Positions 35,141 to 42,424 of a DNA stretch of 64,000 nt are shown here, one piece after another; within the stretch, counting starts at the first letter, position 1; each line of letters begins with the position of its first letter. The position numbers and the translations under genes were made by a program. The notes beneath the pieces were generated by a model. The model was not told the origin of the DNA and searched no databases. It worked only from the letters and a program-made list of their open reading frames with translations. This DNA is from Cyclobacteriaceae bacterium. Lineage in GTDB: Bacteria > Bacteroidota > Bacteroidia > Cytophagales > Cyclobacteriaceae. The stretch is taken from contig JANQOR010000036.1 in NCBI GenBank assembly GCA_028285685.1, forward strand, positions 1 through 64,000, written 5' to 3'.

Positions 35141-35169
35141 TTGACTTTTTTGATGCTTTTGTATCTTAG
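35141..35169 (+). promoter_or_regulatory. Promoter candidate TTG-n18-TATCTTAG for the fused E1 gene
   Basis: TTG at 35141-35143 and TATCTTAG at 35162-35169 (one mismatch to TAnnTTTG) are 18 bp apart, correct Bacteroidota spacing, 18 bp before the ATG. Confidence 0.45.
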
Positions 35170-35187
35170 CGATCCCAAATTTCAAGC

Positions 35188-37269
35188 ATGCCAAAAACAG
35201 CAACTGCACCGAAAAAGAAAACAAAACCTGCCATTAACTGGAAAGAGATTGCGCGCAAGATGCTCATTTCAAGAGCAATGGATGATCTGGAAGAAAACGT
35301 GTTAGTACCTGAAAAAAAAGTACTCTATCAGTTTTCCGCAAGAGGACACGAATTAGGTCAGTTGATCTTAGCCGAATTATTAGATAAGCCCAAAGATTCC
35401 GCCAGCGCCTACTACCGATCACGACCTTTAATGATTGGCTTAGGGTTATCAGTAGAAGATGCACTCTCAGGTCCGTTGACCCGGTCCGGAGGATATAGCG
35501 ACGGACGAGATATCGGCGTAGTCTGCAACATGCCTTCATCCAAAAAAGGGTGCGTGGTTTTACCGATGGCCGGAGATGTGGGTTCCCAGTACACCCCTGC
35601 AATTGGATGGGCCCAAGCCATTGAATACTACTCCAACACCCTAAAAGACAAAAAGTACAAGGACTCAATAGCTGCCATTTTAGGTGGTGATGGCTCGGTC
35701 GCTACCAATGGATTCTGGTCAGCTTTGACCATCGCCACCACCCAAAATCTACCCGTCCTTTTCTACATCGAAGACAATGGCTATGGGATTTCCGTAACCA
35801 GCGAATACCAGACGCCTGGTGCCAACATTGCCGAAAACCTGTCCTCCTTCAAAAACCTGGAGATTTGGCAAGGAAGTGGAACCGACCCTGAAGAAGCTCA
35901 TGCTTTACTAAAGGCTGGAGCAGATCATGTTAGGGCCAGAAAGGGACCTGCGATGGTTCGATTGACCGTGCCACGGTTGAATGGACACTCTTACCAGGAT
36001 AATCAAGCCTATAAGCCAGAAAAGCTAGTAAAAAAAGAGATCAAGAATGATCCGTTGACGGCTCTTAAAAAATATCTGCTGGAAAATGGTGTGTCACAGA
36101 AATATTGGGACCTCATGGAAAAGGAGGCAAAAGCGGAAGTGGACAAAGCGGCGAAAGCAGCTCTTGACAGACCAGTACCGGACACTAACAAAACGCACAG
36201 ATTCGTTTACTCTGAAGATGAGGTACAGGGACTTGGTGGCCTTAGAAATTCGGGACATAAGTTCCCTAAAAGCAGTGAGGAACCAACTCCTGACAAAAAA
36301 CGAATCAACATCGGTGAGGCGATCAATCTTACACTTGATTACGAGTTAGCCACGAACAAAAAACTAGTCGTCTTTGGCGAAGATGTGGGGATGAAAGGTG
36401 GTGTGCATGCAGTGACCATGGGCTTACAAAGCAAACATGGCGAAGCAAGGGTATTTGACACCAGTTTATCTGAAGAAGGAATCATTGGACGAGCGGTTGG
36501 TATGGCCTATGCTGGCCTGATGCCTGTTGCCGAGATCCAGTTCAGGAAATATGCGGACCCGGCAATGGAGCAATTGAACAACTGTGGTACTACACGCTGG
36601 CGGACGGCAAACCGTTTTGCTGCTCCAATTTTAGTTCGTATGCCGGGCGGTTTTGCCAAAGTTGGCGATCCATGGCATTCTGTTACCAATGAGGTCATGT
36701 TTGCACATGCAATCGGTTGGCAGGTCGCATTCCCGTCAAACGCCCAAGATGCTGTCGGACTTATCCGTTCTGCCATGCGTAGCGACAACCCAACCATGTT
36801 CTTTGAACATCGGAACCTCAATGATAATCGCTATGCGAGAAGGCCTTATCCCGGAGATGAATTCATCGTGCCTTTTGGAAAAGCAAATCTTTTGCGAGAA
36901 GGAACTGACATTACAATCGTGACATGGGGCGCTATGTGTGAGCGCTGTGAAGCCGCAGCTGATGAAACAGGTATTTCGGCAGATATCCTTGATCTTCGAA
37001 CAATCATGCCCTGGGACAAAGAGGCAATACTAACCTCTATCAAAAAAACGAACCGATGTATAATCGTTCATGAAGATGCTTTGACGGCTGGGTTTGGTGC
37101 TGAAATAGCTGCTGTGCTGGCTTCAGAAGCGTTCAGCTACCTGGATGCTCCTGTAGAGCGACTGGCCATGCCAGACATCCCACTTCCTCACAATGTTGGA
37201 TTGATGGAATCTGTAGTCCCAAGTGCGGAGAAGATCGCAGGGAAGATGCAGGAGATTGTAGGGTTTTAA
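35188..37269 (+). CDS. Fused alpha/beta E1 of a branched-chain 2-oxoacid dehydrogenase
   Basis: 693 residues combining E1-alpha (about 20-345) and E1-beta (about 365-693). The alpha part has the thiamine diphosphate motif GGDGSVATNGFW...EDNGYGIS near residues 165-200 and the YYRSRPLMIGLG entrance. The beta part has INIGEAINLTLDYEL, FGEDVG, GRAVGMAYAGLMPVAEIQF and the C-terminal domain DILDLRTIMPWDKEAI. It decarboxylates branched-chain 2-oxoacids (or a related 2-oxoacid) and acylates a lipoyl E2. No E2 or E3 is adjacent, so it must share those encoded elsewhere, perhaps the lpd at 53 kb. The basic N-terminus (KTATAPKKKTK) is unstructured. Confidence 0.9.
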   Translation: MPKTATAPKKKTKPAINWKEIARKMLISRAMDDLEENVLVPEKKVLYQFSARGHELGQLILAELLDKPKDSASAYYRSRPLMIGLGLSVEDALSGPLTRSGGYSDGRDIGVVCNMPSSKKGCVVLPMAGDVGSQYTPAIGWAQAIEYYSNTLKDKKYKDSIAAILGGDGSVATNGFWSALTIATTQNLPVLFYIEDNGYGISVTSEYQTPGANIAENLSSFKNLEIWQGSGTDPEEAHALLKAGADHVRARKGPAMVRLTVPRLNGHSYQDNQAYKPEKLVKKEIKNDPLTALKKYLLENGVSQKYWDLMEKEAKAEVDKAAKAALDRPVPDTNKTHRFVYSEDEVQGLGGLRNSGHKFPKSSEEPTPDKKRINIGEAINLTLDYELATNKKLVVFGEDVGMKGGVHAVTMGLQSKHGEARVFDTSLSEEGIIGRAVGMAYAGLMPVAEIQFRKYADPAMEQLNNCGTTRWRTANRFAAPILVRMPGGFAKVGDPWHSVTNEVMFAHAIGWQVAFPSNAQDAVGLIRSAMRSDNPTMFFEHRNLNDNRYARRPYPGDEFIVPFGKANLLREGTDITIVTWGAMCERCEAAADETGISADILDLRTIMPWDKEAILTSIKKTNRCIIVHEDALTAGFGAEIAAVLASEAFSYLDAPVERLAMPDIPLPHNVGLMESVVPSAEKIAGKMQEIVGF

Positions 37270-37281
37270 GGTGAGAAGATT

Positions 37282-37298
37282 CTGAGAACAAGTCTCAG
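37282..37298. repeat. 6-bp hairpin CTGAGA-n5-TCTCAG at a convergent junction
   Basis: Lies between the E1 stop and the SCO1 stop and reaches 4 bp into the SCO1 gene end. No T-tract, so termination is only a possibility. Confidence 0.35.
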
Positions 37299-37954
37299 GA
37301 CCTCATCAAAGTCTTCACATCGGCTATCAACTGCTGCACCGATGATTTGTTCAGACCATTATAGATCCCTCTGATCCTTCGGTTTTGGTCAATTAACACG
37401 AAATTCTCCGTATGAATGAAATCCTCAGGATCTTTTTCCAATCCTAAATCCTCCTCAATGAAGTAATGATTCCTTCCCAGATCGTAGATGACAGATCGAT
37501 CACCAGTTAGCAAATGCCATTTTTCCTTTTCTATTCCTTTCAGGTCTGCGTATTCCTTTAAAACGGCAACGCTATCGTAATCCGGCGTTACCGAATAGGA
37601 TAGCATTTGAACATCGCTTTCCTTTAGAAATGCGTCTTGCACCAACAACATATTATCTGTCATCTTAGGACAAATGCCTGGGCAAACGGTAAAAAAGAAG
37701 TCAACCACCGTGACTTTGTCATTGAGGTTTTCTTCTGTAATCTGCGCGCCATATTGGTTGAACAAATTAAAAGATGGAATCTGATGAAAATCATCGGTTA
37801 CTTCTCCTTTAATTAACCAGCGTGGTGTAAAAGTTGCATCATTGTAAAAAGGCAACTCGTCAACCCGACTGGTTTTTTCACTACTCTTGTTGCAGGCTGC
37901 AGTCAAGGCCAGAATGACTAGTAAAAAACTACTGTTTATATACGATTTTCTCAT
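37295..37954 (-). CDS. SCO1/SenC family lipoprotein (copper/thiol-redox)
   Basis: 219 residues from ATG 37954, with a lipoprotein signal ending in LTAAC (Cys about residue 21). The thioredoxin-like SCO domain has FTVCPGICPKM (CxxxC) and the distal histidine in DFIHTENF, the three copper ligands of SCO proteins, plus TPDYDSVAVL and LLTGD. SCO1 delivers copper to the CuA site of cytochrome oxidase or acts in thiol redox. The start overlaps the preceding MORN gene by 26 nt, so the trio YHYH-MORN-SCO1 is probably one operon. Confidence 0.92.
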   Translation of the reverse strand: MRKSYINSSFLLVILALTAACNKSSEKTSRVDELPFYNDATFTPRWLIKGEVTDDFHQIPSFNLFNQYGAQITEENLNDKVTVVDFFFTVCPGICPKMTDNMLLVQDAFLKESDVQMLSYSVTPDYDSVAVLKEYADLKGIEKEKWHLLTGDRSVIYDLGRNHYFIEEDLGLEKDPEDFIHTENFVLIDQNRRIRGIYNGLNKSSVQQLIADVKTLMRS

Positions 37955-38549
37955 TATCCAATTCATAGCATAGGTTTGATCTTTTCATGCCAAAGGTTCG
38001 GCCATTTTTAGCCTCATAGTTGGCATACAAGGCTCCATTTTTCCTGAAAGCTTGCTGCATGCCATCTTCTTTTCCCTTCCGCATGTTCATCAACTTGTGC
38101 AGTTCTCCAGTGGAATACCATTTCCTTTGCTCACCATTCAGCCTTCCGTCCAAATAGTTCAGTTGCACAATGAGTTGATGTCCGTTTTGCAGTGTCCATC
38201 TTTTCACTCGGCCGTGAAGCCTGTTATTCCTGTAAGTTTCCTGAAACTTCAGCTTTCCATCCGGAAAATAGGCCATCAAACTCCCTTCCCTCTTTCCTGC
38301 AGCAACACCGAATTTGACAGCCAATAATCCATCAGCGTAATGCTTTGAAATATACCCCGAGACCTCACTCGAATCCGATTTGAGTATCCAAAGGCTGTTA
38401 CTCTTATTGAAAAGCACTTCATCCATGCCGAACTCTATATCAGGTATTTCTGCACTCCCAGAAACCACATCGACCTTCGATGAAGTGCTTTTAGATTGGT
38501 GATAGTCACCTAGAATCAATAAAAAAACAAGAGCAATTATTAACCTCAT
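37929..38549 (-). CDS. Exported MORN-variant (YwqK-like) repeat protein
   Basis: 206 residues with an N-terminal signal sequence (MRLIIALVFLLILG). From about residue 85 there are MORN_2-type repeats: KREGSLMAYFPDGKLKFQETY, LNGEQRKWYSTGELHKL and KEDGMQQAFRKNGALYA. Homologues are annotated as YwqK-family antitoxin, but here there is no toxin partner and the protein is exported, so I do not use that name. It sits between the YHYH and SCO1 genes. Confidence 0.8.
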   Translation of the reverse strand: MRLIIALVFLLILGDYHQSKSTSSKVDVVSGSAEIPDIEFGMDEVLFNKSNSLWILKSDSSEVSGYISKHYADGLLAVKFGVAAGKREGSLMAYFPDGKLKFQETYRNNRLHGRVKRWTLQNGHQLIVQLNYLDGRLNGEQRKWYSTGELHKLMNMRKGKEDGMQQAFRKNGALYANYEAKNGRTFGMKRSNLCYELDNEKIVYKQ

Positions 38550-38568
38550 TTTAGTTTCTTAATGCCGA

Positions 38569-39342
38569 TCACATGATCATGTTTGGCGTTCCTTGAAGAT
38601 CCACACCAAATAGTAGATAATACTGATTCAAGTAGATTTCATTCACGATGTGATAGTGGTAAAACGCCTCATCACTGTGTTGTGTGGTCGATGTATGTCC
38701 ATTGGAAGCGTCACCATCCGACGGGTACGTACCAGTGGAGTTACATTTTCTTCCATAGATCAGGAATCCGTCTGACATAATCCCAAGCAGCCGATCATCG
38801 TCAATGGTAAGTGGCGAAGTTTCTCCTACATCTCGAGCCTCAATGTGATAATGATAACCAGTGGGGCCGGAGTGTCCACCTGCCCAATCAAAGCCGGAAG
38901 CTGTACCTTCTGTCACGTCAGTCGGACCTTCAGATTGGTTGTAGATCGGAACGCCCGTGACGGAAAGTCCTATGGCTCCAAGTCCGGTCTCCGAACTGGA
39001 GGAAGCTAACGATGGAGCTGTAGGTACAACCAGCGTGTAGCTGCTCTCCGTGATATTTCCAGGCGAAATTCCGCCCGCAGAGGCTACTATTGGATTTATG
39101 TACAGATCATCGTTTTGTGTCCAGTAGGGAGAAGTATGGTTGGGTAGTGCGTTTGAGCTAATAGTTATTTCGTCACCGCTAAAAGAAATGGTTACCGCGC
39201 TTTGATTGAAATCATCAAATGCAGCGGTTGGTGTACTTACTCCATCACTATCGGTGGGTTCGGCGGTATCATCATCACTGCCGCACGAAACAATGAAGCC
39301 AATGCTCAACAGTAGGAACAGGGTAATAATGTTTTTCTTCAT
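38569..39342 (-). CDS. YHYH-domain lipoprotein
   Basis: 257 residues from ATG 39342; a second ATG at 39363 is in frame and a TTG further upstream is unlikely. The signal KKNIITLFLLLSIGFIVSC ends in a lipobox cysteine at residue 20, followed by a GSDDD acidic stretch that in Bacteroidota promotes surface export of lipoproteins. The YHYH domain shows GPTGYHYHIEA, LLGIMSDGFLIYG and EAFYHYHI. The paired Tyr-His repeats suggest metal binding. It is 20 bp upstream of the MORN gene, which overlaps SCO1. Confidence 0.85.
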   Translation of the reverse strand: MKKNIITLFLLLSIGFIVSCGSDDDTAEPTDSDGVSTPTAAFDDFNQSAVTISFSGDEITISSNALPNHTSPYWTQNDDLYINPIVASAGGISPGNITESSYTLVVPTAPSLASSSSETGLGAIGLSVTGVPIYNQSEGPTDVTEGTASGFDWAGGHSGPTGYHYHIEARDVGETSPLTIDDDRLLGIMSDGFLIYGRKCNSTGTYPSDGDASNGHTSTTQHSDEAFYHYHIVNEIYLNQYYLLFGVDLQGTPNMIM

Positions 39343-39516
39343 GATTTTCTGGTTTTTCTTCATAGACGAGCCACTCAGAAAAAACCTCACCCCCCGGTCC
39401 AAAATTTTAGTTCTTCACACGGGAGAACTTATTACTAGGGACCAGAAGTCAATCCACCTAGGAGCATGTTAGTCGAAAATTCACACCCTTTATGGCACTT
39501 CCTACGTGAATAGAGT

Positions 39517-39786
39517 ATGGGAACTTGGGGAATTGCTTTAGATATGGCCAAACTAAATGAAGAGAATATCTCAAAGCTCTCAAGAAGGGGAATGTTTGCC
39601 AAATTAAGGAAATACAGGACCAGTCACCACAAAAGGATTTTCAAATTCAAAAAGGCAACTCCTGAACTTCTTGAGTCGATCAGAAAAAGGAGAATCATCG
39701 AAAACAAGGTTTTTAAGATTAAAAGCATAGCTCTCGCAACCTTTTGTGTACTACTCCTTGCAATCCTTTTCATCGCTGTGCTGTAG
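39517..39786 (+). CDS. Small single-span membrane protein
   Basis: 89 residues: a soluble basic N-terminal part (KLRKYRTSHHKRIFKFKKA) and a single C-terminal membrane helix (SIALATFCVLLLAILFIAVL). Tail-anchored layout; no known family. It ends 6 bp from the convergent aminotransferase. Confidence 0.6.
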   Translation: MGTWGIALDMAKLNEENISKLSRRGMFAKLRKYRTSHHKRIFKFKKATPELLESIRKRRIIENKVFKIKSIALATFCVLLLAILFIAVL

Positions 39787-39792
39787 GGAGTC

Positions 39793-40914
39793 TCACACCA
39801 AAAAATCCTCTACCACCTCTACAAACGTCTGCATCTCCTCAGGTTTGCCTATACTGATCCGAATATGATTGTGCATATCCGGCCATTTGGTGATGAGGAT
39901 ACCACGCTCCCGCATTTTAGCGATCACATTTTTATCAAATCGATCATGGCGAGTGTAGATGAAATTTGTGGATGAACGATCGTATTTCACGTCCCACTGT
40001 TCGTAGGCATTATAGACGATTTGCTTGCCTTCGTTGTTCCTGCTCACACACATTTGAATGAACTCCTGATCGTCTAGCGTGGCAGCAGCAGCGACCAACG
40101 GTGCCCAGCCAGCTGAGAGCTCAAATCCCAAATGGCGGTTTCTGAGTGCATTTATGTTAATAGCATTTGAGATGGCATAGCCGATTCGCAATCCTGCCAA
40201 CCCGTAAGTTTTAGAGAATGTTCGACAAATGATCAGGTTTGGCATTTCGCCCACAAGTGAAACCATGCTCCCATCCAGTCCGGCATTGGAATATTCAATG
40301 TAAGCTTCGTCCACACAGATCAGAACGTTTTCCGGCACCGATCTACAAAAGGATTTCAAATCCTCAGTTGGCAGCTCGGTGCCTGTGGGATTATTAGGAT
40401 TGCAGACAAAAATCAATGAAGTCTGGTTTGAAACAGCATTTCTCAGTCGATCAAGTTCGAACCGATTGTTCTTATCCAGATCCACTTTTCGAATCGTGGC
40501 CCCGGCTCTCTCACCGAATTGGATCATCGTGGGAAAGGTCGGATAGGCTGTAAGTATCTCTCCTTTTTGCAATCCAACGTGCTGGCCAAGTAAACTTAGA
40601 ATTTCCGTTGACCCAGCGGTGATTAACAAGTTCTCCGGCTTTATTGAATAGAGTTTTGACAATTTCTCCTTCACTTCTACAATGTAGTCGTCAGGATAGC
40701 GGTTGGCATTCTTCATCGCTTCGTTCACCGCTTTGATGGCAGATTCCGAAGGCCCATAGGGATTCTCATTCCAATTTAGCTGAAGAGGCTCGCCCTCGAT
40801 TCTTCTCTCGCGAAAACCCGACGCACATCCATATGCTCCCGTACTCCCAGCCACCAACATAGCTGCAGATGCTAGTAAACTCTGTTGTATCCATTCTCTT
40901 CGATTGATTGCCAT
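39793..40914 (-). CDS. HisC-like PLP aminotransferase with a Tat/lipoprotein-type export signal
   Basis: 373 residues from ATG 40914 (upstream ATG 40947 adds 11 residues). The N-terminus MAINRREWIQQSLLASAAML carries a twin-arginine-like NRREW and a hydrophobic stretch ending near GAYGC. The rest is a class I/II aminotransferase close to histidinol-phosphate aminotransferase: LNWNENPYGPS, NPNNPTGTEL, DEAYIEYS and the PLP lysine in TFSKTYGLAGLRIGYA. Folding with cofactor before export is what the Tat route is for. No his genes are nearby, so histidine synthesis is unlikely; the periplasmic substrate is unknown. Confidence 0.85.
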   Translation of the reverse strand: MAINRREWIQQSLLASAAMLVAGSTGAYGCASGFRERRIEGEPLQLNWNENPYGPSESAIKAVNEAMKNANRYPDDYIVEVKEKLSKLYSIKPENLLITAGSTEILSLLGQHVGLQKGEILTAYPTFPTMIQFGERAGATIRKVDLDKNNRFELDRLRNAVSNQTSLIFVCNPNNPTGTELPTEDLKSFCRSVPENVLICVDEAYIEYSNAGLDGSMVSLVGEMPNLIICRTFSKTYGLAGLRIGYAISNAININALRNRHLGFELSAGWAPLVAAAATLDDQEFIQMCVSRNNEGKQIVYNAYEQWDVKYDRSSTNFIYTRHDRFDKNVIAKMRERGILITKWPDMHNHIRISIGKPEEMQTFVEVVEDFLV

Positions 40915-40991
40915 GATAGCGCTTTTTTTGTGAATTGGTAGGTTCAATTTAATCGATTGACCTCTATTTTAGCAGCATATTAGAACCCACG

Positions 40992-41345
40992 ATGAAAAAA
41001 GTATACTATCTATCTACCTGTACCACCTGCAAAAGAATCATGGATGAACTGGGGCCATTGATCTCCGATTTCAAAAAGCAAGACATCAAAACTGAGTCCA
41101 TGACACTGGATCAAATTGATCAGATGAAGAACTTAAGCGGAACCTATGAATCCCTTTTTTCCAGAAAAGCCATGAAATTCAGATCCATGGGACTTGGTGA
41201 AAAGAACCTTTCGGAAAACGATTATAGAGAACTTATTCACCAAGAGTATACATTTTTAAAGCGACCTGTTTTTGTTGTTGATGATCAGATTTTTGTCGGA
41301 AATAGCAAAAAAGTGATTGAATCACTAGCGAAAAGTTTGGCTTAG
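40992..41345 (+). CDS. ArsC/Spx-family thioredoxin-fold protein
   Basis: 117 residues. CTTC at residues 10-13 is the redox pair in the place of the ArsC active site, and KRPVFVVDDQIFVGN is the conserved cis-Pro region. The usual ArsC anion-binding arginines are not obvious, so arsenate reduction is unproven; many Bacteroidota homologues are annotated only as ArsC family. Cytosolic. Confidence 0.8.
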   Translation: MKKVYYLSTCTTCKRIMDELGPLISDFKKQDIKTESMTLDQIDQMKNLSGTYESLFSRKAMKFRSMGLGEKNLSENDYRELIHQEYTFLKRPVFVVDDQIFVGNSKKVIESLAKSLA

Positions 41346-41382
41346 CAAAAATCAAAACAGCTCTCCTCCCGTATGGATAGGT

Positions 41383-41958
41383 ATGCCAAGACTACTTATT
41401 GTAATCACTCTCCTCTCTTCCTGTACCATCGATCGAACGATTGAATTCTCAAACAATGAAGAGATAGCTGTCCTCAGAGCATTCCAATCCCTGCCTGAAG
41501 AAAGTATGCTTAAAATTGCCAGTGACGATGAACCAGGAGAACATCTACTTCTTTGTATCACCTTTAGAAAAAAGGAGGATGGAACCTCAGTCTTTGGACA
41601 GAAAGTCCATTTTTACCACACCTCCAACCAAGGCAATTATGAGCCGTCAAGCCCCGGAGATGAATCCACTGCTAGACTAAATGGTGATGCCGTTTCCAGT
41701 TCAACAGGAAGAATTTTCGTTGAGACAATCCTACCAGGCGACTATGGAAGCTCAACTGATAATCGACATATTCACACGACAGTGACTGGGGCTCGTCCAG
41801 AGGCATATGATATCCATTTTAAGCAATATTCAAGTTTCATGTCAAAGAATTTCATCGATGACAGTGATCAGCATTTTCTAGCAGATCTAAAAAGAACTGA
41901 GGACGGTTCGCTGGTAGCTTTTCTCACCATGGAAATCAAAAATTGGCCACAGAATTAA
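41383..41958 (+). CDS. Intradiol ring-cleavage dioxygenase-like lipoprotein
   Basis: 191 residues with a short lipoprotein signal (LLIVITLLSSC, Cys about residue 15). The centre has the beta-sandwich signature of protocatechuate-type dioxygenases: FGQKVHFYHTSNQGNYEP, STGRIFVETILPGDYG and NRHIHTTVTG. The four Fe(III) ligands of the family have counterparts: Tyr in GNYEP, Tyr in PGDY, and both His in RHIH. The second Tyr-His loop is shorter than in soluble enzymes. Function unknown; envelope-located aromatic or saccharide-related chemistry is a guess. Confidence 0.7.
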   Translation: MPRLLIVITLLSSCTIDRTIEFSNNEEIAVLRAFQSLPEESMLKIASDDEPGEHLLLCITFRKKEDGTSVFGQKVHFYHTSNQGNYEPSSPGDESTARLNGDAVSSSTGRIFVETILPGDYGSSTDNRHIHTTVTGARPEAYDIHFKQYSSFMSKNFIDDSDQHFLADLKRTEDGSLVAFLTMEIKNWPQN

Positions 41959-42040
41959 AAGCTCGCTACCGCAAGCAATAAATTATTTTGCAACCTTTCT
42001 GAAACTTTTTCGAAAAATGGAGTATCTCTTTTTATAAAGA

Positions 42041-42078
42041 TCACATTTTAGACCTATATATTTAAGTCACATTATAGA
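42041..42078. promoter_or_regulatory. Direct repeat TCACATTwTAGA, candidate PadR operator
   Basis: TCACATTTTAGA (42041-42052) and TCACATTATAGA (42067-42078) differ at one base and start 26 bp apart, 17 bp before the padR-like ATG. Likely binding sites of the regulator itself. Confidence 0.55.
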
Positions 42079-42094
42079 TTTAAATAGTTTGACC

Positions 42095-42424
42095 ATGAGT
42101 AAAGTTTCAATTGGTGAATTCGAGGAGATCGTCATGCTGACCGTAGCAGTACTTTATAAAGATGCTTATGGGGTCGCCATAAAAAAGGACCTTGAAAAAC
42201 GCTCGAAACGAAAAGTCAGCCTTGGAGCTATGCGTACGGCGTTGAAACGTCTAGAGAAAAAAGGTCTGTTGGTATCAGAATTTGGAGAAGTCACCGCGGT
42301 GCGGGGTGGCAAACGAAAGCGTTACTTCAAAGTCACTCCATATGGAAAAAAAGTCCTGGAACAAGTAATGGAAACTAGAAAAAGGCTTTGGGATGCCATT
42401 CCTGAGTTGGCTTTTGACATGTAA
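42095..42424 (+). CDS. PadR-family transcriptional regulator
   Basis: 109 residues from ATG 42095 (TTG 42089 is also in frame). The winged helix runs through FEEIVMLTVAVLYKDAYGVAIKKDLEKRSKRKVSLGAMRTALKRLEKKGLL, broken around residues 8-60, with RGGKRKRYFKVTPYGKKVL as the wing. Members repress a neighbouring operon. The stop is immediately followed by the permease ATG, so it controls that gene and itself. Confidence 0.9.
   Translation: MSKVSIGEFEEIVMLTVAVLYKDAYGVAIKKDLEKRSKRKVSLGAMRTALKRLEKKGLLVSEFGEVTAVRGGKRKRYFKVTPYGKKVLEQVMETRKRLWDAIPELAFDM

Noticed and set aside
37929-38549. Toxin-antitoxin system suggested by the YwqK antitoxin name
   Set aside because: The protein has a signal peptide and MORN-type repeats, and there is no toxin gene next to it; the name is inherited annotation.
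39409-39429. Inverted repeat AGTTCT-n9-AGAACT upstream of the YHYH gene
   Set aside because: Short AT-biased arms and no linked regulator; not strong enough to call an operator.
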